Source of the DNA: Geosiphon pyriformis
Lineage: Eukaryota; Glomeromycota; Glomeromycetes; Archaeosporales; Geosiphonaceae
Assembly (NCBI GenBank): GCA_016748015.1
Contig: JAAOMT010000071.1
Span: 150,414-214,413 of the forward strand
DNA: 64,000 bases
Direction: 5' to 3'
Shown: one piece after another, positions 23,961 through 37,178 of the stretch
Layout of the letters: every line of letters starts with the position of its first letter
How positions within the stretch are numbered: position 1 is the stretch's first letter
The notes under the pieces: model-generated
What the model saw: the letters and a program-made list of their open reading frames with translations, nothing else
Databases searched by the model: none
What the model was told of the DNA's origin: nothing
Made by a program: the position numbers and the translations under genes

Positions 23961-25624
23961 ATTACACATTTTATGTTGCCATAGTTAATTTAATAATAAC
24001 AATGATAAACATAACTGTTGTTAGAATTAATGAAAATTTTCTTGGTTATTGTAACATTAAAAAAATTAATAAATTGTTTGATTGTTAACCAAGTATTTTT
24101 CTAATTTCTGGTTAATAGAGTTACTAAATTGTTTTAATTTAGAATCCAATTTAGATAATTTATTCATCACTAAATTAATAGGTTAAGCATAATTGGCTTT
24201 GAGTTTTACTAATTTAAAATTTCTAATATAAGTAACTGTGTCTTGAAAAGTATTTGAGTACATTGGATATATTTGTTGTAACAAACTACTACATAGTTTA
24301 TGAATGAATTAATTTAAAATCTGTAGTACTATAAAGTAGTTAGTGTTAATTGCTTAAATTTGATGCAGATTTCTATGGAAGTATTCTAAATAAGTAGTGA
24401 TTACTTTAATATTGTCTTGTTTAATAGTAATAAAGCTAATTAACAGACAATTAATACTGTTATTATTGTTGAAATACTATAAAAACATGGTTGAACATGT
24501 TAAAATCTTGGAGTTTGTTTATAAAATTTTGATATTACAAGTTGACAATATTCTGAAAAAAGTATAAAATGACTTAAAATGTTCTGATATTATCTTATTT
24601 ATTGGCTGCAATGGCTTTTGCTATATTATTTAGTTATACTTAAGTATTGTTCTCTTTGCCAGTAAATTTCTCTAATTTGGCAATTGATGCATATGTCATT
24701 TGTGTGAGTAATAATTATTGTTGTAGTTATTGCTAGACAGCAATTGGTATTACTAATAGTAAATTAATCAGGATAACTAAAGATAAGTTTTCTGAAAGAA
24801 TAAGAGCTAAGTTTGAATTGTTTAAATTTGGCTGGATTTGAACAATTAGAGTTTGAATTTCCAGGTTATTTGAAATTGAATTTTGATTATTATTTCTCTG
24901 ATTATTGTTTTTTTTTGAATTAGTGTTTTTCTAATAACTAGTAGATTCGAAATTTGGTTGAAGTAACAGTAATCAAAGTCCTAATGGTATTGTTAATTGT
25001 AATTTAAATTCTTTAAATAAATTGCTGTAGATTTCTAATAGTTTGGCTTTTTTTAATTATTTTGAAATAGTATTTTAGATAATGATGTTTTTATTATTAA
25101 CATTAATGTAGATCTAAATAATATGTGGATAGTATTTTTTGATGTATAATGATATAATAAGTAAATAAGTAAAATAATTCTTGGTTTTTTCCAAGTAAAC
25201 AGTTGTATTTTTTTTGATATTTTTGCTGGAATTATAATTTTTTTTTGTTTACAAAAGTAATAAAAAATCTCTGTTAAATGTCATTCTTAATTTTTTAATT
25301 TATCTTTGTAATTAGTAAAACAAACAAATAATTTTGTGAAAGCATAATATTTTAAAGTAATTTACTATAAAAATTGTTGAGAGTGGTTTCTAGATTTCTT
25401 TGGTTTTTTAAGTAAGATTAATTTTTTTGTTAACATAGAAGTTAAAAGCTGATTCTGTTGGTCAATATTTACTTGTCAGTTTGAAATGAGTTTAGTAATA
25501 TTAAAATAAGAATTTGGCAAATCTTAAATAATTTGTTTCTATTATTTTTGATTCTGTTACTTTTTTGGTTAATTGCTATTAGTGCTGGTTTTCTGTTAAA
25601 TTATATTTCACAAGAAACATCAAA

Positions 25625-26443
25625 TATTACAAGTAATTATTTGAGGTGTTAAAACAAATAACAAATTCATAACTTGGTATTTAATAATTAAGAATATTAG
25701 TAATCTCTAAAGATTTTGGTTGAGTTTTTTGTATAATAAACAGAGATTCAATTAATAGTTTTTTCTGTGAATTTTTTTTTTAGCATAATAGCCAGTTAAT
25801 TCTGACAATTATGTTCTTCTAATAAGCTATTCTTAAGTTTCTACTCTTTTTTTTGGGTTTTTTACCAGACTATTTTTAACATTAAATACTCATTACTTAA
25901 TTTTTTTAATTAATTAGTAAACAACAAAAAAAAAAGAAAAAAAGAAAATAAGAAATTAATATCCTATTAATAGCTGTGATCAAGAGTTATTGGTCTGGTA
26001 TAATTAAGTATTAAATTTTATTAACATAGAGTGTTAATAATATAGAATAGATTACTATTTCTTTAATCAAGTAATAATAATATAGATTCAAATAATAATA
26101 GATATTTTATTGATATAAATATAATTTTAGTTTAAGTTATAAAAAACTATCTTTTAAAAAAAGAAGTATTGTTGTTTTAAACTGAATTGTCTATTTTTTT
26201 TGCTTTTAATACTTTCGTTATATATACATAATTTGTGTTATATGAGATTTTTTGAAATTTTTTATTTCTTTAAAAAAATTCTAGAATTCTGGAATTTTGA
26301 AATCCTATAATTTCTTAAAAAAAATTCTGGAATTCTGAAATTCTGTAATTTCTTAAAAAAAAATTTGGAATTTTTTTTTACTACACTTATTTTTGATTGG
26401 TTATTTTATCTACTTATTATAATCCTAATTTTTATGAATAACA
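25625..26443 (-). repeat. Element B 5' LTR
   Basis: Partner of 21317-22092. Begins TATTACAAG, ends ATAACA. Next to its inner end the minus strand reads TTTGATGTTTC, a decayed form of the primer-binding sequence TTTGGTGCTTTC found in A and C. Confidence 0.87.
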
Positions 26444-26478
26444 ATAACTTTTGGATTGGTTTTTTTATTCAAATAATA
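26444..26478 (-). repeat. Element A 3' LTR, last 35 bases (after B)
   Basis: ATAACTTTTGGATTGGTTTT matches 45013-45032 (ATAGCTTTTGAGTTAATTTT) of A's intact LTR, proving that B split this LTR. Ends AAATAATA (from AAATAACA). The minus-strand purine run AAAAGAGAAAAATAA just inside is a likely polypurine tract. Confidence 0.82.
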
Positions 26479-27999
26479 TTATTTTTCTCTTTTAAAATTA
26501 AGCTTTTGCAAAATTATATGTATTTATAAAAATTGTTTTTTTGGTATAATATTCAATTATTATGTTAAGTATTACTTTTTGTAAGTTTTTAAACTGTGTA
26601 TTTGTTATTTATTTTATGTTGTTAACTGTAATAAACTTTAATAAACTGTTTAATAATATTGTTAAACAATATTTAAATGCTGAATTGGGCTGTTATCTTG
26701 TAGTATAATGTTAATTTATTTCTTCTGAAAAATTTTTCTACTTGTTTTAAAGCTTTTTTATTAAATGTTTATAAGTTGAGTTTTTTGCCAATTTTAAAAA
26801 ATCAATATACTAGTAAAAGTCTTTTTTTTATGCTTTGGAGGTTTTTGGTGTCTATTTTTTTGTTATTAGTTCTATAGTTAGCTTATTTATGGCTTTTTTA
26901 ATTTTATTAAACATATACAACCATGTATTTTTTTTCTTTTTTCTTGATTGATTATAAGAATAAAAACACTTAGTTTTTGTTAAACTCTTGTTTGTTTATT
27001 TTTTGTACAAATTTTTGTATTGTATTTTTTTTCTATTAATTGTAATTTCTATTAGTGTTATAAATTATTAAATTGTTTTAAATAGTTGTTTTGAAAGTTT
27101 TAGAATTTGATTTAAAAGATTCATGTTAAAAGTGCTATTAACTTCTTTTTTTTGCTGTTTTAGTTTTTATATATATTTAAATTTTTCAATTAAATTATTA
27201 TATGTTAATTATATTTTAATAATAATAAATGATTCTAAATTTTGTGGTATATTTTCTGGTCTGATTAATAAAATTTGTGTTTTTAATTAAAATATAAATA
27301 ATAATTACTTTTAATTTGTATGATAAATTTTTAAACAATTTTTATGTGTTACTTTTTTTAAAATTCTGTCTTTTAATTATAATTTATAAGCTTTATTGTT
27401 TAAAACTTTATGTATGTAAAATGATCTGTTCTATTTTGGATCAAACTTTCTATTCTATTGTTTTTTAGCTTTAATACAATATAATAATATTTTGTTTTTA
27501 ATCTTAAATTCAACTAGTTGATTAAGTAAGTGATTATTATATCTTTTTTTTTGTTATTTTTGAATATTATTAATATTATTAGCTGCTGTTTTATAATTGT
27601 TTTTTAATGTTTTCATAAGTTGATATGTTTTTTGATACAAAATATCTTTAAAATTTTTTTTAATAATTGTTTCTGTTAAGAAAAAAGATATTTTTTATTT
27701 AATAAATAAAGTGGTTTTTTTTTATAAACTAGTTTAAATAATGTAAATTAAGTAATATTTTGCTTTAGTATTTAGCATATAAATAATACAGAGGATATAA
27801 CTAAGTCTTATTTTTATGTATTTTTATAACTTATTTTTGCTAATACTTTACACAATGTTTTATTAAATTGTTCTATTAATTTGTTTGTTTATAAGTAATA
27901 AAGTGACAATAAAAATCGTTTTATTCTAAATTATTGGCTTAGTTTGGTTAGTATACTATTGACAAAATAAGTTTTTTAGTTAAATAACAATTCTTTTGA

Positions 28000-28210
28000 A
28001 CATTTATATTGGCAAATCAGATCTTGATATACAAATTTAAGTACTGTTTTAATATTTGTTACTTGAATAGCTTTGGCTTTAAGTTATTTAATAAGATAAT
28101 TTATAGCTATAGTAATATAACAATTTTTTTTGAATGTAATTGAGAAAAAACCAACCAAATTGATTCCAATTTTATTAAAAAAAATTTCAACTGGAATAAA
28201 TCAAAGTGGT
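28000..28210 (-). pseudogene. Element A integrase core relic
   Basis: The minus strand reads NKIGINLVGFFSIT, then CYITIAINYLIK, matching gypsy integrase VGIDLVGPL...YIVVATDYxTKW. The first catalytic Asp is Asn (28159-28161). Integrase inserts the cDNA; this copy cannot. Confidence 0.68.
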
Positions 28211-29339
28211 TTTATTGTTCTGGTTTTTTTTTTCTATTGATATAAGTTACAATTAAAAATATATTCAAAAATATTCTTATATATTATTGGCCAATAGTAT
28301 AAATTTATTGTCTTTTTTAGAGTTTTTGTTAAAGTGTTTTGCAATTAAATTAAAGTACATATTATATAAAACAGTTTCTTTTTTATTGTTTTTTATAACT
28401 TATTATGAGATAATATGATTTTAATATTCTTAACAGTATAGTTAATTATTTTGAATAAAATAATTATGAATTTGTTTTTATATAATACTTTGTTTCTGTT
28501 GAGATAATTTTTTCTCAAACTAAAATATTAATAAATACTGGTTTAATTGCTAATAAATAGTTGTGTTTATGAATCTGGAATTAGATTTGCATTATTTTTA
28601 ATAAACTATTGGCATTGGTGTTTTGGTCTTTTTTTATAATATACTTTATATAAAAATTGTTACAAATAAGTATTTTATCATAGATATTTTTTTTTAATTG
28701 TGACTTACTAAGTAATCAAATAAAGTTATTGTAATTAGTATATATATCAAATAGTTGACAAAGATAATATTTCTAATTTTATATTACTTAATAAATAATA
28801 AGATATTTCAAATCTGTTGTGCTATATATTTTTTTTATTGTATTGGTATTATAACTGACATAAATAATTGAATGTTTTAATTGTCTGGTTCAATTTGTAA
28901 CAAGATAGCTTTTAATGCATTTTTTAAAACATTTATAGTAATTATAAAGCATTTATTGAAGTTTAGATAAATTAATATTGGTGTTTTTATTAGACATTGT
29001 TTGAAATAATTGAAAGTTTCTTGTTATTCTTTTCTTTATAAATACAGAACATATTTTAACAGTAGATAATAGAATGGTTTTGTAATGTTAAAAAATTTTT
29101 TAACAAATTTGCAATACTATCTAGCCAGTTTTAAAATTTTTTTTAGTTTTTATAAGTTAATTAGAGCTAAAAAGTTCTTAAATTTTTAAATCTTATTAGG
29201 ATTTGGTTTTACTTTGTTTTTATTTATTATGTGTTCCAGAAATTTTAGTTTGGTCTTTTTAAAAAAGTATTTGTCTGAATTAAATTTTAGTTCAGTGCTT
29301 TAGAAGTAACCAAAAATTTGTTGAAGATAAAGCAGATAA

Positions 29340-29780
29340 TTATTGAATATTTCTGAAAATATATTATTGTTTAAGTATATTACTACTAATTTTCAAAAAA
29401 AAAATTTATATATGACATTAATAAGATACTAAAAAATAGTAAAGACATTGCAGAATTCAAAAAACATTATATTGAATTTGAAATTTCTATTTCATATAAT
29501 AAATGTCATTTTTTTTTGTTCTTAAGATTTATTTCGACTTGTCAATATTTATTAGCTAAGTTTAAAAAAGAGAACTATTTCTTATTTTCTAAATTATCCA
29601 GAATTTTCTGAATAAAAAGAGTTAAGTAATTGTCTTTTTAAATAATACTATTAAGTTTTTAATAATCTACACAAAAATGTATTTTCCTATTTTTCTTAAT
29701 AATCAATAAAACTAAAGAAAACCAGAGACTTAATAACTCTTTAATTAATCTATTATCTAGTATTTGTTGTATTTTCTGTT
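29340..29780 (-). pseudogene. Element A reverse transcriptase relic
   Basis: The minus-strand reading gives WFSLVLLIIKKNRKIHFCVDY-stop-KLNSI (about 29645-29725), the gypsy RT pattern SPVVLVKKKxGxIRFCVDYRxLN. Downstream is VVIYLNNNIFSE at the active site, where YLDD has become YLNN (29366-29377). Both catalytic aspartates are lost by G-to-A changes. Confidence 0.7.
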
Positions 29781-30389
29781 TAATCAGATTGTTGTTTATT
29801 GAAGTTACTTAATAAGTCTATTGTCTATCTAAATTTGTTTTTACTGGCAAAGATATTGGCAAATTGGTTTAAGAAAACTTTAAGTTATATATGTTGTAAT
29901 GTACACAAATTTTCCAGATTTAATTTAGCAATTTTTTTTGATGTAAACAAGTAGCTTTTTTTTGGCAGATTTTATATTTTGAGAATTAATATTACAATAT
30001 AGAAATAGTTGTATAAAATCAGAGATAGGTTGAGATTTCTCAGAATTCTAAATGTTCAAGAAAATAAAACCAATAAAAATTCTTTTAAAAATCTTAATAA
30101 CATTTTTTATAAAATTGTAAATAAAGATTTTAAAGTATTTATAAGCTTTAATAAATATATATAAATTGACAAAATTAGCTAAAAAACAGATTTCTGAATC
30201 AACTTCAAATAATAAAAGTTGATCATAAATTTTTCGATTTATTTTTAGAATGTACTGTTAATATAAGAGAATAAAAATAACTGTGTTGATATAAATAAGT
30301 TTTAATTTATCACTGTCTTTTATAATATTAACTAATATATATTTTTTTTACTTAATTCAAATTTTTTAATTTCTTGAACAGTGAACTTA

Positions 30390-30560
30390 ATTCTTTGTGT
30401 GTAATAATTGAGATTAATTGCAATATTTTTACAAAAAACGAAAAAATAGTTTAAACAATTTTTTTTAGTGATTCAATTATATAGAGTTTATTAAAATTGT
30501 TTTCTAATATTATAATAATGTTTTCTGTGTATCTTGATTAATAATTCTTTTTTTTATGTC
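30390..30560 (-). pseudogene. Element A dUTPase domain relic
   Basis: With one frame change the minus strand reads RIINQ..., then NIIIILENNFNKLYIIESLKK, then IV-stop-TIFS. This parallels the dUTPase domain of element C (37179-37367) residue for residue. Its place between protease and RT is the same in both elements. dUTPase hydrolyses dUTP to dUMP and would limit uracil incorporation into cDNA. Confidence 0.6.
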
Positions 30561-31899
30561 AATTTTTTTCTTTGTAAGACTAGCCCAAGAGGCAACTTGG
30601 ACTATAGTACTAATAGAAATTTTCAAAGCTATTTTTATATTTATTTTTATAAGAAAATATAAGACTATAACTATAGAGATTTGTTTGAAATATCTTAAGT
30701 CAAATCCAGTATTATTTGTGTATGCTTTTTTAAGACATATTTTTTTATTGTTATTACTATACTACTTTAATTCTAATTTCTTAAAGAGGTTAAAATAGAT
30801 AAAATACTGATCTATTTTAATAGTTTTACTCGGTTCTTAAAACAACATGTCTTTAATTATAAACTTATATTTTTTATTAAATTTTGTTAGTTTAGAGATA
30901 AAATATAGTGTTTTTGAAAATAAGTTGATTAAGAAACCACACTTATTATAATATTGAAAATAACAAAAAATTAGTAATGATTATACAGATTTGTATTAAA
31001 ATCAACCAATTTTTGTTCCTGTTTTTTTTTAAGTAAAAGTGAGTTCTTGATAATATTCATAAAATTATTTTAGATTGTTTATATTAGAACCAAAAATATT
31101 GAAATTGAAAATATATTGCATTTTAACAGATTTTAATAGATTGCTTTTTATTTCTAAAATTTTGTTTAATATTATGTTTTTGACTTTAACACTTGTCATT
31201 CTTCAAATTTTATCTTTGTTATATAAGTAATTATTCAATTATAAAAAATTTTTTCACTATATAGCATCTATAAATATCTTTTTGCTTATCCAATTGTTAA
31301 TAAAAATAGTGTATTAACATAATTTATTATATGTTTTGCTTTGATCAAGAATGTTATTTCATATTTTTTTATCAAAAAAAGTTTGTTTATATGTAAAACA
31401 AGATTTGTTGTCTTATTTTTCTTGTTATTTGGGCTGTTTAAAATGTTCAAAAACACATAGGTGGCAATAATATCTAGTAATTATTGGCTAGTTTTTATTA
31501 TTATTACAACAAGTGCTTATTAATGATAATTTTTTTCCATAATTAACATATATTAACTTTGGTTAATAATAAGTTAGGTGTCTTTTTTCAGTGGCAATAT
31601 AATATTAATATATAAAAATGGTGACTAAAAATAAGGTGTTATTTTGTTTTTTTTTCTTTTTATATAAAAAGTAATAATAGTTTTTTTTTAAAATTGTCAA
31701 TTCAAAATACTTAGTAAGTTTCAAATGTTAATTGTAGAATTATTTTTTTAAATTCAATTAGTAATTAGTCTAAAATTTGAGTTCTAAAATATTTACACAT
31801 GACAGATACTTAAACATATTGTCTATTAAAAGTGATTTAAATTTTTTGTGTATTTTAGTTCAGTATAATATTGACTTTAGATAACCAATTGTTTTTAAC

Positions 31900-32222
31900 T
31901 AAGACTTAATATTAAGTAATTTCTATAATAAGTACTTTTATTAAGATTTAGATATCACTGATTTTAAAAAAAAATTATTGATTTCTTCTATTGAAGTTTT
32001 AGTATTCTTATTTGTAATGATTATTTAGATAGTAATTGTACAATCTACTCAATAATTTAGTTGGTTTATAAGTTGTTTCATAATTATGCTGTTTATAGAT
32101 CTACTATTGAATATTAATTTAATGTTTAATTGTTCTACTTTAGTATTAATATATATTACTGTAATTGATTTATCCTAATTAATAACAACTCTACTAAAAA
32201 AAATTGGTGATGTTTAGACTAT
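31900..32222 (-). pseudogene. Element A protease relic, cut by element C
   Basis: The minus strand reads VIYINTKVEQ, then LNIKLIFNSRSINSIIMKQL: a retropepsin whose active-site DSG is NSR (32100-32108). The sequence upstream in the reading direction stops at 32222, where element C inserted. A's gag side continues beyond 41914. Confidence 0.68.
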
Positions 32223-33184
32223 TGTTACTGGAGATTTTTAGGTCTCTTTTCTTAAATATTATTAATGTCTGTTTGTTGTAAATTCACATTTTCTAAAAGC
32301 AAATAAATCTCTAATAATTGAATTTATCTTCAAATTATCTTTTATAATTTGAACTGCTGAACTTATAAATAGAATAGCTAATTCCATGCCAGTTACTTTA
32401 TATAATTATATTGTAATAAATGTCAACTCTTTCCCAAAAATTGCTTGTCTAAAAGCTTACTAACAATGTGTAGTTATTTTGCTGTAAAAGTCAACTCTTT
32501 TATAAGAATCTTGTTTGCAGACTACTTTAATGATTATAATAAAAAAATAAAAAAAAATAAAAAAAATGTAAAAAAAATAAATTTTATTAAAAGAATCGTT
32601 TTCTATTTAGGTTTGAAGCCACTAACAGATTATTGAAATTAGTAGCTAATCAATTTCAAAACATTAGTTGGGTTTCATAAATTTCAAATATAATAATTAA
32701 AAATTTGGGTTTTTGAATATTTGATTTTTATTTAATTTATAAAGATGTGTAAAAGATAATTGATTTTAACTACAATATCTAATAAAAAATATATTTTTTT
32801 GAAATGAAAAGCTCTTCTTTTAAACAACTTATTATAGTACTAGTCTTTAAACTCAAACTTTTTTTTTGCTATAATTTCAATGAACTAAAAATACATTTTG
32901 GTAAACTACCAGTTATTTCTATAAACTATTAACTATTTTGGTGAATTATTTATTATTTCTACAAATTTCAGCAAATTTTTAAATATTAAATAGTTTAAAA
33001 TATTATGTAATTTAATTATCTTGATTTTTATAATACAAATTGAGTTATTAATTAAATGGTAATATTTGATAATTTGATTAAATAATAAGTAATAATTTGA
33101 AACAATATTAATATATGCTAATTAATAATAGGAATTATAAGAGTAATTTTATGTTAGTTAATAATTAAAATTCTATTGGTAACA
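32223..33184 (-). repeat. Element C 3' LTR
   Basis: Begins TGTTACTGGAG and ends TTGGTAACA. Aligns throughout with 40942-41914, including AACAATGTGTAGTTATTTTG and a shared TTAAAAATTTGGGTTTTT stretch; the differences are mostly transitions. Confidence 0.9.
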
Positions 33185-34717
33185 TAATTTTTTTCTCAAA
33201 ACTGAGTGCTATCAAAGTCCAAACACTATCTGTTATATTGAGATAGTAATCCAAAATAATTGTAATAATTTAGTCTGAAAATTGTTGAAATTTTAATTCT
33301 GTAAGTTTGTCAATATATTGAATTTTTATTGGTTAGAATATTGAATTTTGTAGAATATTTTTACAAGTATTAAATAAGTTGTAAAGTCTAAGTGCTGCTC
33401 TGAGTTTATAGTAAATGTTTATTAGTTAAGCTGCTGTTTTGAATTCATTGTGAATTTGTTTTTGTATAGCTTCAAAAATAAGATTTGTTGTTGCAAGTTC
33501 TAATTTTCATTTATAAAGTGTTTTTTTAATATAAAAATATCTATATATAAGAGTATATTTATTATTTTGTTTATTAAGATACTGTAAAAGTTTTTGTTAA
33601 ATTATAGTATTTGAAGAAATATTAATAAGAACAAATAAAAGGTTTTTTTTTAATGTTTGCTTTAAAAGTTCTGGTAATTGACTTTTAAAATAATTTTTTG
33701 TGTTTCTTTTATAAAGGTAATAATTTTGAGAATTGTTTACTACTAATGTTGTAGTTTCTTTTTGGGTGTAATTAATTTAACTTTTATTAATTGTTATAGA
33801 TAAATCAAGAAATGTTTTCAAAGCTAACATTAATTTTTGGAATATTTGTTAAATATTTTAAGAAATAATTAGGATAAAAGTACCTAAACTAAAAAATAAA
33901 AATTGAAAATTTTTTTTGAAAAATAAAGAAAATATTTTTGGGTCTAAAAACTTCATATATTTTTGTTTTGGGTATTTTTTGTAGTTATTTTATTATTTTT
34001 ATGGCTATATTACTAGAAATATTAAATTAAGTATTTAAGTTTAATTATTGTTCTATTACAACTATTGGTTTTAAATTTTGGAAAATATCTTCAGAATTAA
34101 TTAAAGAAGAATATATACCAATTTGTGGAATTAATAATTTAGGATTGTTTCTAAAATGATAATGTTTTAATTAATTTCTATGTAAAACTTTTGCTAAAAC
34201 TTTGTTATCAAGTCTTAATTTGTATGATCAAATTTTCTATTTCATTGTTTTTCAGTCTTAGTTTTGTATAAAAGAACTTTATTTTCAATTTTAAATTTAT
34301 TGGTAACTGGTAACAATTTGTTGTTATGCTGTTCTTTTTTTTGAGCTTGAAAGTATTTAGTATGAGTGACTGCAATTTGTTATTTTTTTTTTAATATACT
34401 AAAAAAAGTATAGGCTTTTTGTTAAAGTGTTTTTTAAAAGTTTTTTTCATTAATTAGTTGTACTAGGTATGTTTTACTATAAAATTGATTGGTAATATTG
34501 CTGGTTTTTTATAAGTTAAATTAAAAGATGTGTGTTTCATGATATCTTGTTTTAGTGTTTTATATGCTAGTAACACTAATAAAATAAAGATATTATATTC
34601 TTGCTCAAAATTAATTAAGACTTTGGCTAATAATTCATACAGTATTCTGCTAAAATGTTCTACTAATCTATTTGTTTGTGAATAATATAGTAATAATAGA
34701 GGTTGTTTAACATTAAA

Positions 34718-34912
34718 CTATTCACAATTTTTTTGAATAGCTCTGGTTTTAGGCCATTTAGTAAAATAGTCTATCACAATTACAATATAATAATTTTTTT
34801 GGTTTGTAATAAATAGTGGTCTAACTAAATTAATACCAACTTTGTTAAAAAATTGTTTAATTTTGATTAGATTTAATAGTTTTATGAAGCAATTTTCTTT
34901 TTTTTTTAACAA
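34718..34912 (-). pseudogene. Element C integrase core relic
   Basis: A 64-codon open frame reads FNKVGINLVRPLFITNQ, then YYIVIVIDYFTKWPKTRAI. This is the start of the gypsy integrase catalytic core (VGIDLVGPL...YIVVATDYFTKWPEAxAI). The first catalytic Asp is Asn (34829-34831). The downstream parts of the core and any chromodomain are not recognisable. Confidence 0.8.
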
Positions 34913-35499
34913 CTATCACAAGATTTCACATATTTTTAAATGTTTTTTTGCATGTAGAGCCAAAAATAGTGTTTAAGTATTCTTTAAATTGTTTCATCTT
35001 TTCTTAAATATGCTAATAATAAATTTGTGTATATGTTGTATAATATTGTTTACTTTTTATTCTCTTGTATTAATCTAAGTAAATTGAATAAGTTTCTGTG
35101 ATTTTAATAGTAAATTTTGTTGTAGTAGATAAAATATTGTTTAAATTGGTATTATAATCAGTGTTTTTTACTTAAAAACCAGTGTTTTGGTACAGTAAGA
35201 GTCTCTAAATAGTTTTTGATATTGTTGTAGTTTTTAGAGTCTATTGTTTATTAATTTGTTGTTAAACTAATAAGTTGTGTTGGAGTTGTATTAGTGTTAA
35301 TTCTGTTTCATTTTTAAGAAACTGTTAATATTTGTATATAGTCTGCTTGGTTTGTAGTAAACAATAAATTTGTAATTAGCAAGAAAATCAATTCATTAAA
35401 ATTGTTTAGTATTGAGTTCAGAACTCTTTTTGTTAAGTTATTTGAAGCCAATATTGTTGAATTGGGTTTTATTTTAAAGATATTGTTAAAAGTGTTTTA

Positions 35500-35700
35500 A
35501 AGCCTAAATAATGGCTGCTGCTGCTTTTAATTCAGTGAATTCATATTTGAGTTCAGTTAATTTGAGATTTTTACTAGCATAAGCAATTACTTGTTTATTA
35601 TTATTGTTATCTAATTGCAATAAAATAGCACCAAAAGCTATATATAAAGCATTAGTGGCTAACTAAAATCTTTTACTAAAATTTGAATATACAAGAATTG
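35500..35700 (-). pseudogene. Element C RNase H relic
   Basis: The minus strand reads ALYIAFGAILLQLDNNN, then KQVIAYASKNLKLTELKYEF, then TELKAAAAI. This is the Ty3/gypsy RNase H pattern (LGAVLxQxDxxxKxIAYASRxLxxxExxYxxTExE). It degrades the RNA template during cDNA synthesis. It lies between RT and integrase as usual. Confidence 0.72.
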
Positions 35701-36049
35701 GTGCTGTAATAAATTTCTTTTTAAGAGTGTCAAATACTTGCTGTTAAGCTTGTGTTTATTAATATTTTATATTCTTGTTGATTAAGTAGTTAAGTAGTTT
35801 GGTAATTTTGGAGAATTCTTTAATAAATTTTAAGTAATAAGAGGTTAATTTTACAAATTTTCTTAATTCTGTTGTGTTTAAGAAATTTTAAAATTTTTAA
35901 CAACACTAATTGTTCTTAGATTAGATTGAATTCCATTTTTGCTAACAATATGTTTAAGAAAGATTAAACTTGTTTTTCTAAAGTAATATTTTTCAATATT
36001 CAATTTTAATTTTGCTTTTTGTAATCATTAAAAAACTTTTTACAGGTAA

Positions 36050-36637
36050 ATCAAATAGGTTTTAAAATTTAGAGAATATACATTAGTGTTATTTAAGTAA
36101 ATAACTACTGATTGCCATAAAAGTTTTTTGTATACAATATTTATAAGTCACTAAAATGTTGCTGGTTTATTATAAAATTCAAAAAGCATAATATTGAATT
36201 TGTAGTTTCTTTTTTGTATGGTAAATGCTGTTTTTAGTTAATCTTTAAAATCTATTTTAACTTGTTAGTATTTGCTTTTCAAGTCTAAAGTTGAAAAAAA
36301 ACTTGGCTTTTTTCAAAACATCTAACATGTTATTAATTTTTGATAGTAAATAAGTATTTTCAATTATAATACTATTTAGTTGTTGATAGTTTACACAAAA
36401 TCTGATTTTGCTGTTTTTTTTTAACAAAGATCACTGATGAAATCCAAGAGCTTTTTGATGATTAAATAAAACTATTATTAAATATTTATTGAACTTTTTT
36501 TTTAATAAATTGGTGGCTAACAAGTAAAACTCAATAGACTTGTTAAAATTTTGGTGAAGTATTTTCTGTATAAATCTGATGCTATACAATGTCAGTTTTT
36601 TCAAGATCATTATTATTTTTGGTAAATATATTGGCAT
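36050..36637 (-). pseudogene. Element C reverse transcriptase relic
   Basis: The open frame 36431-36637 ends LFNHQKALGFHQ (pattern IRPSKSPWASPV). The next codons read KIRFCVNYQQLNSIIIENTYLL, the RT FCVDYRxLN motif with Asp to Asn. Further on, WQSVVIYLNNTNVYSLNF is the active-site block with YLDD changed to YLNN (36088-36099). Both metal-binding aspartates are lost. Confidence 0.78.
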
Positions 36638-37178
36638 ATTTGGTAATCAACTGTTTTAATTGTCTTTGTTATTAGGATTCTAAGAAACTTATGTTAATTT
36701 GAAAGAGCTTTTCTTCTAAGATATGATAATTTTCAGTAATAAAAATAATGTTTGGATTTGAAAGTAGAATATGTTTTACAATTTCAATGAAATTAGAGAC
36801 AATTTAAGAGGTTTTATCTTAAAAAATGTTGCTATATATAATTTCAATTTCTAATTTATTTAATAAAATAATGGGATAATTATTGGAGTTGTAGAAGATA
36901 ACTCAAAATTTCTTTATTTTTTTTGAAATATAAATATTTGGAATTGAGATTTCATGCTTTAAACAGATTTGTTCATTGAATTCAAAAATTTGTTGAGTAG
37001 TAGTAGACTTTAGACAAATGTAAATTTCATGATATTCTCCAAAAAGTAAAATGATAATTGGTTAGAAAAGTTAAAGAATCTAGTAAAATTCATTTTATGT
37101 ATTAAAAACTATGTTTACTAGAACTGTAAATTATCTAATTAAACCAAAATCTTGGGTTTTTCTTTCACTTTTTCCTAA

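Larger units (their letters stand above)
21317..26443 (-). mobile_element. Gypsy element B, short gag-protease-only element nested in A's LTR
   Basis: LTRs at 21317-22092 and 25625-26443 flank about 3.5 kb of internal DNA. The target duplication is 4 bp (ATAG at 21313-21316, ATAA at 26444-26447), confirmed by comparison with the uninterrupted site in A's other LTR (ATAGCTTTTG). Reading the minus strand, the inside holds gag with a CCHC relic, a protease relic and a short Cys-rich region. It then runs directly into the 3' LTR: dUTPase, RT, RNase H and integrase are absent. It would have depended on pol supplied by relatives such as A or C. Confidence 0.83.

Noticed and set aside
30556-30798. 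Plus-strand 80-codon hydrophobic frame as a small membrane protein
   Set aside because: It lies antisense within the pol region of element A next to the dUTPase relic and has no independent support.
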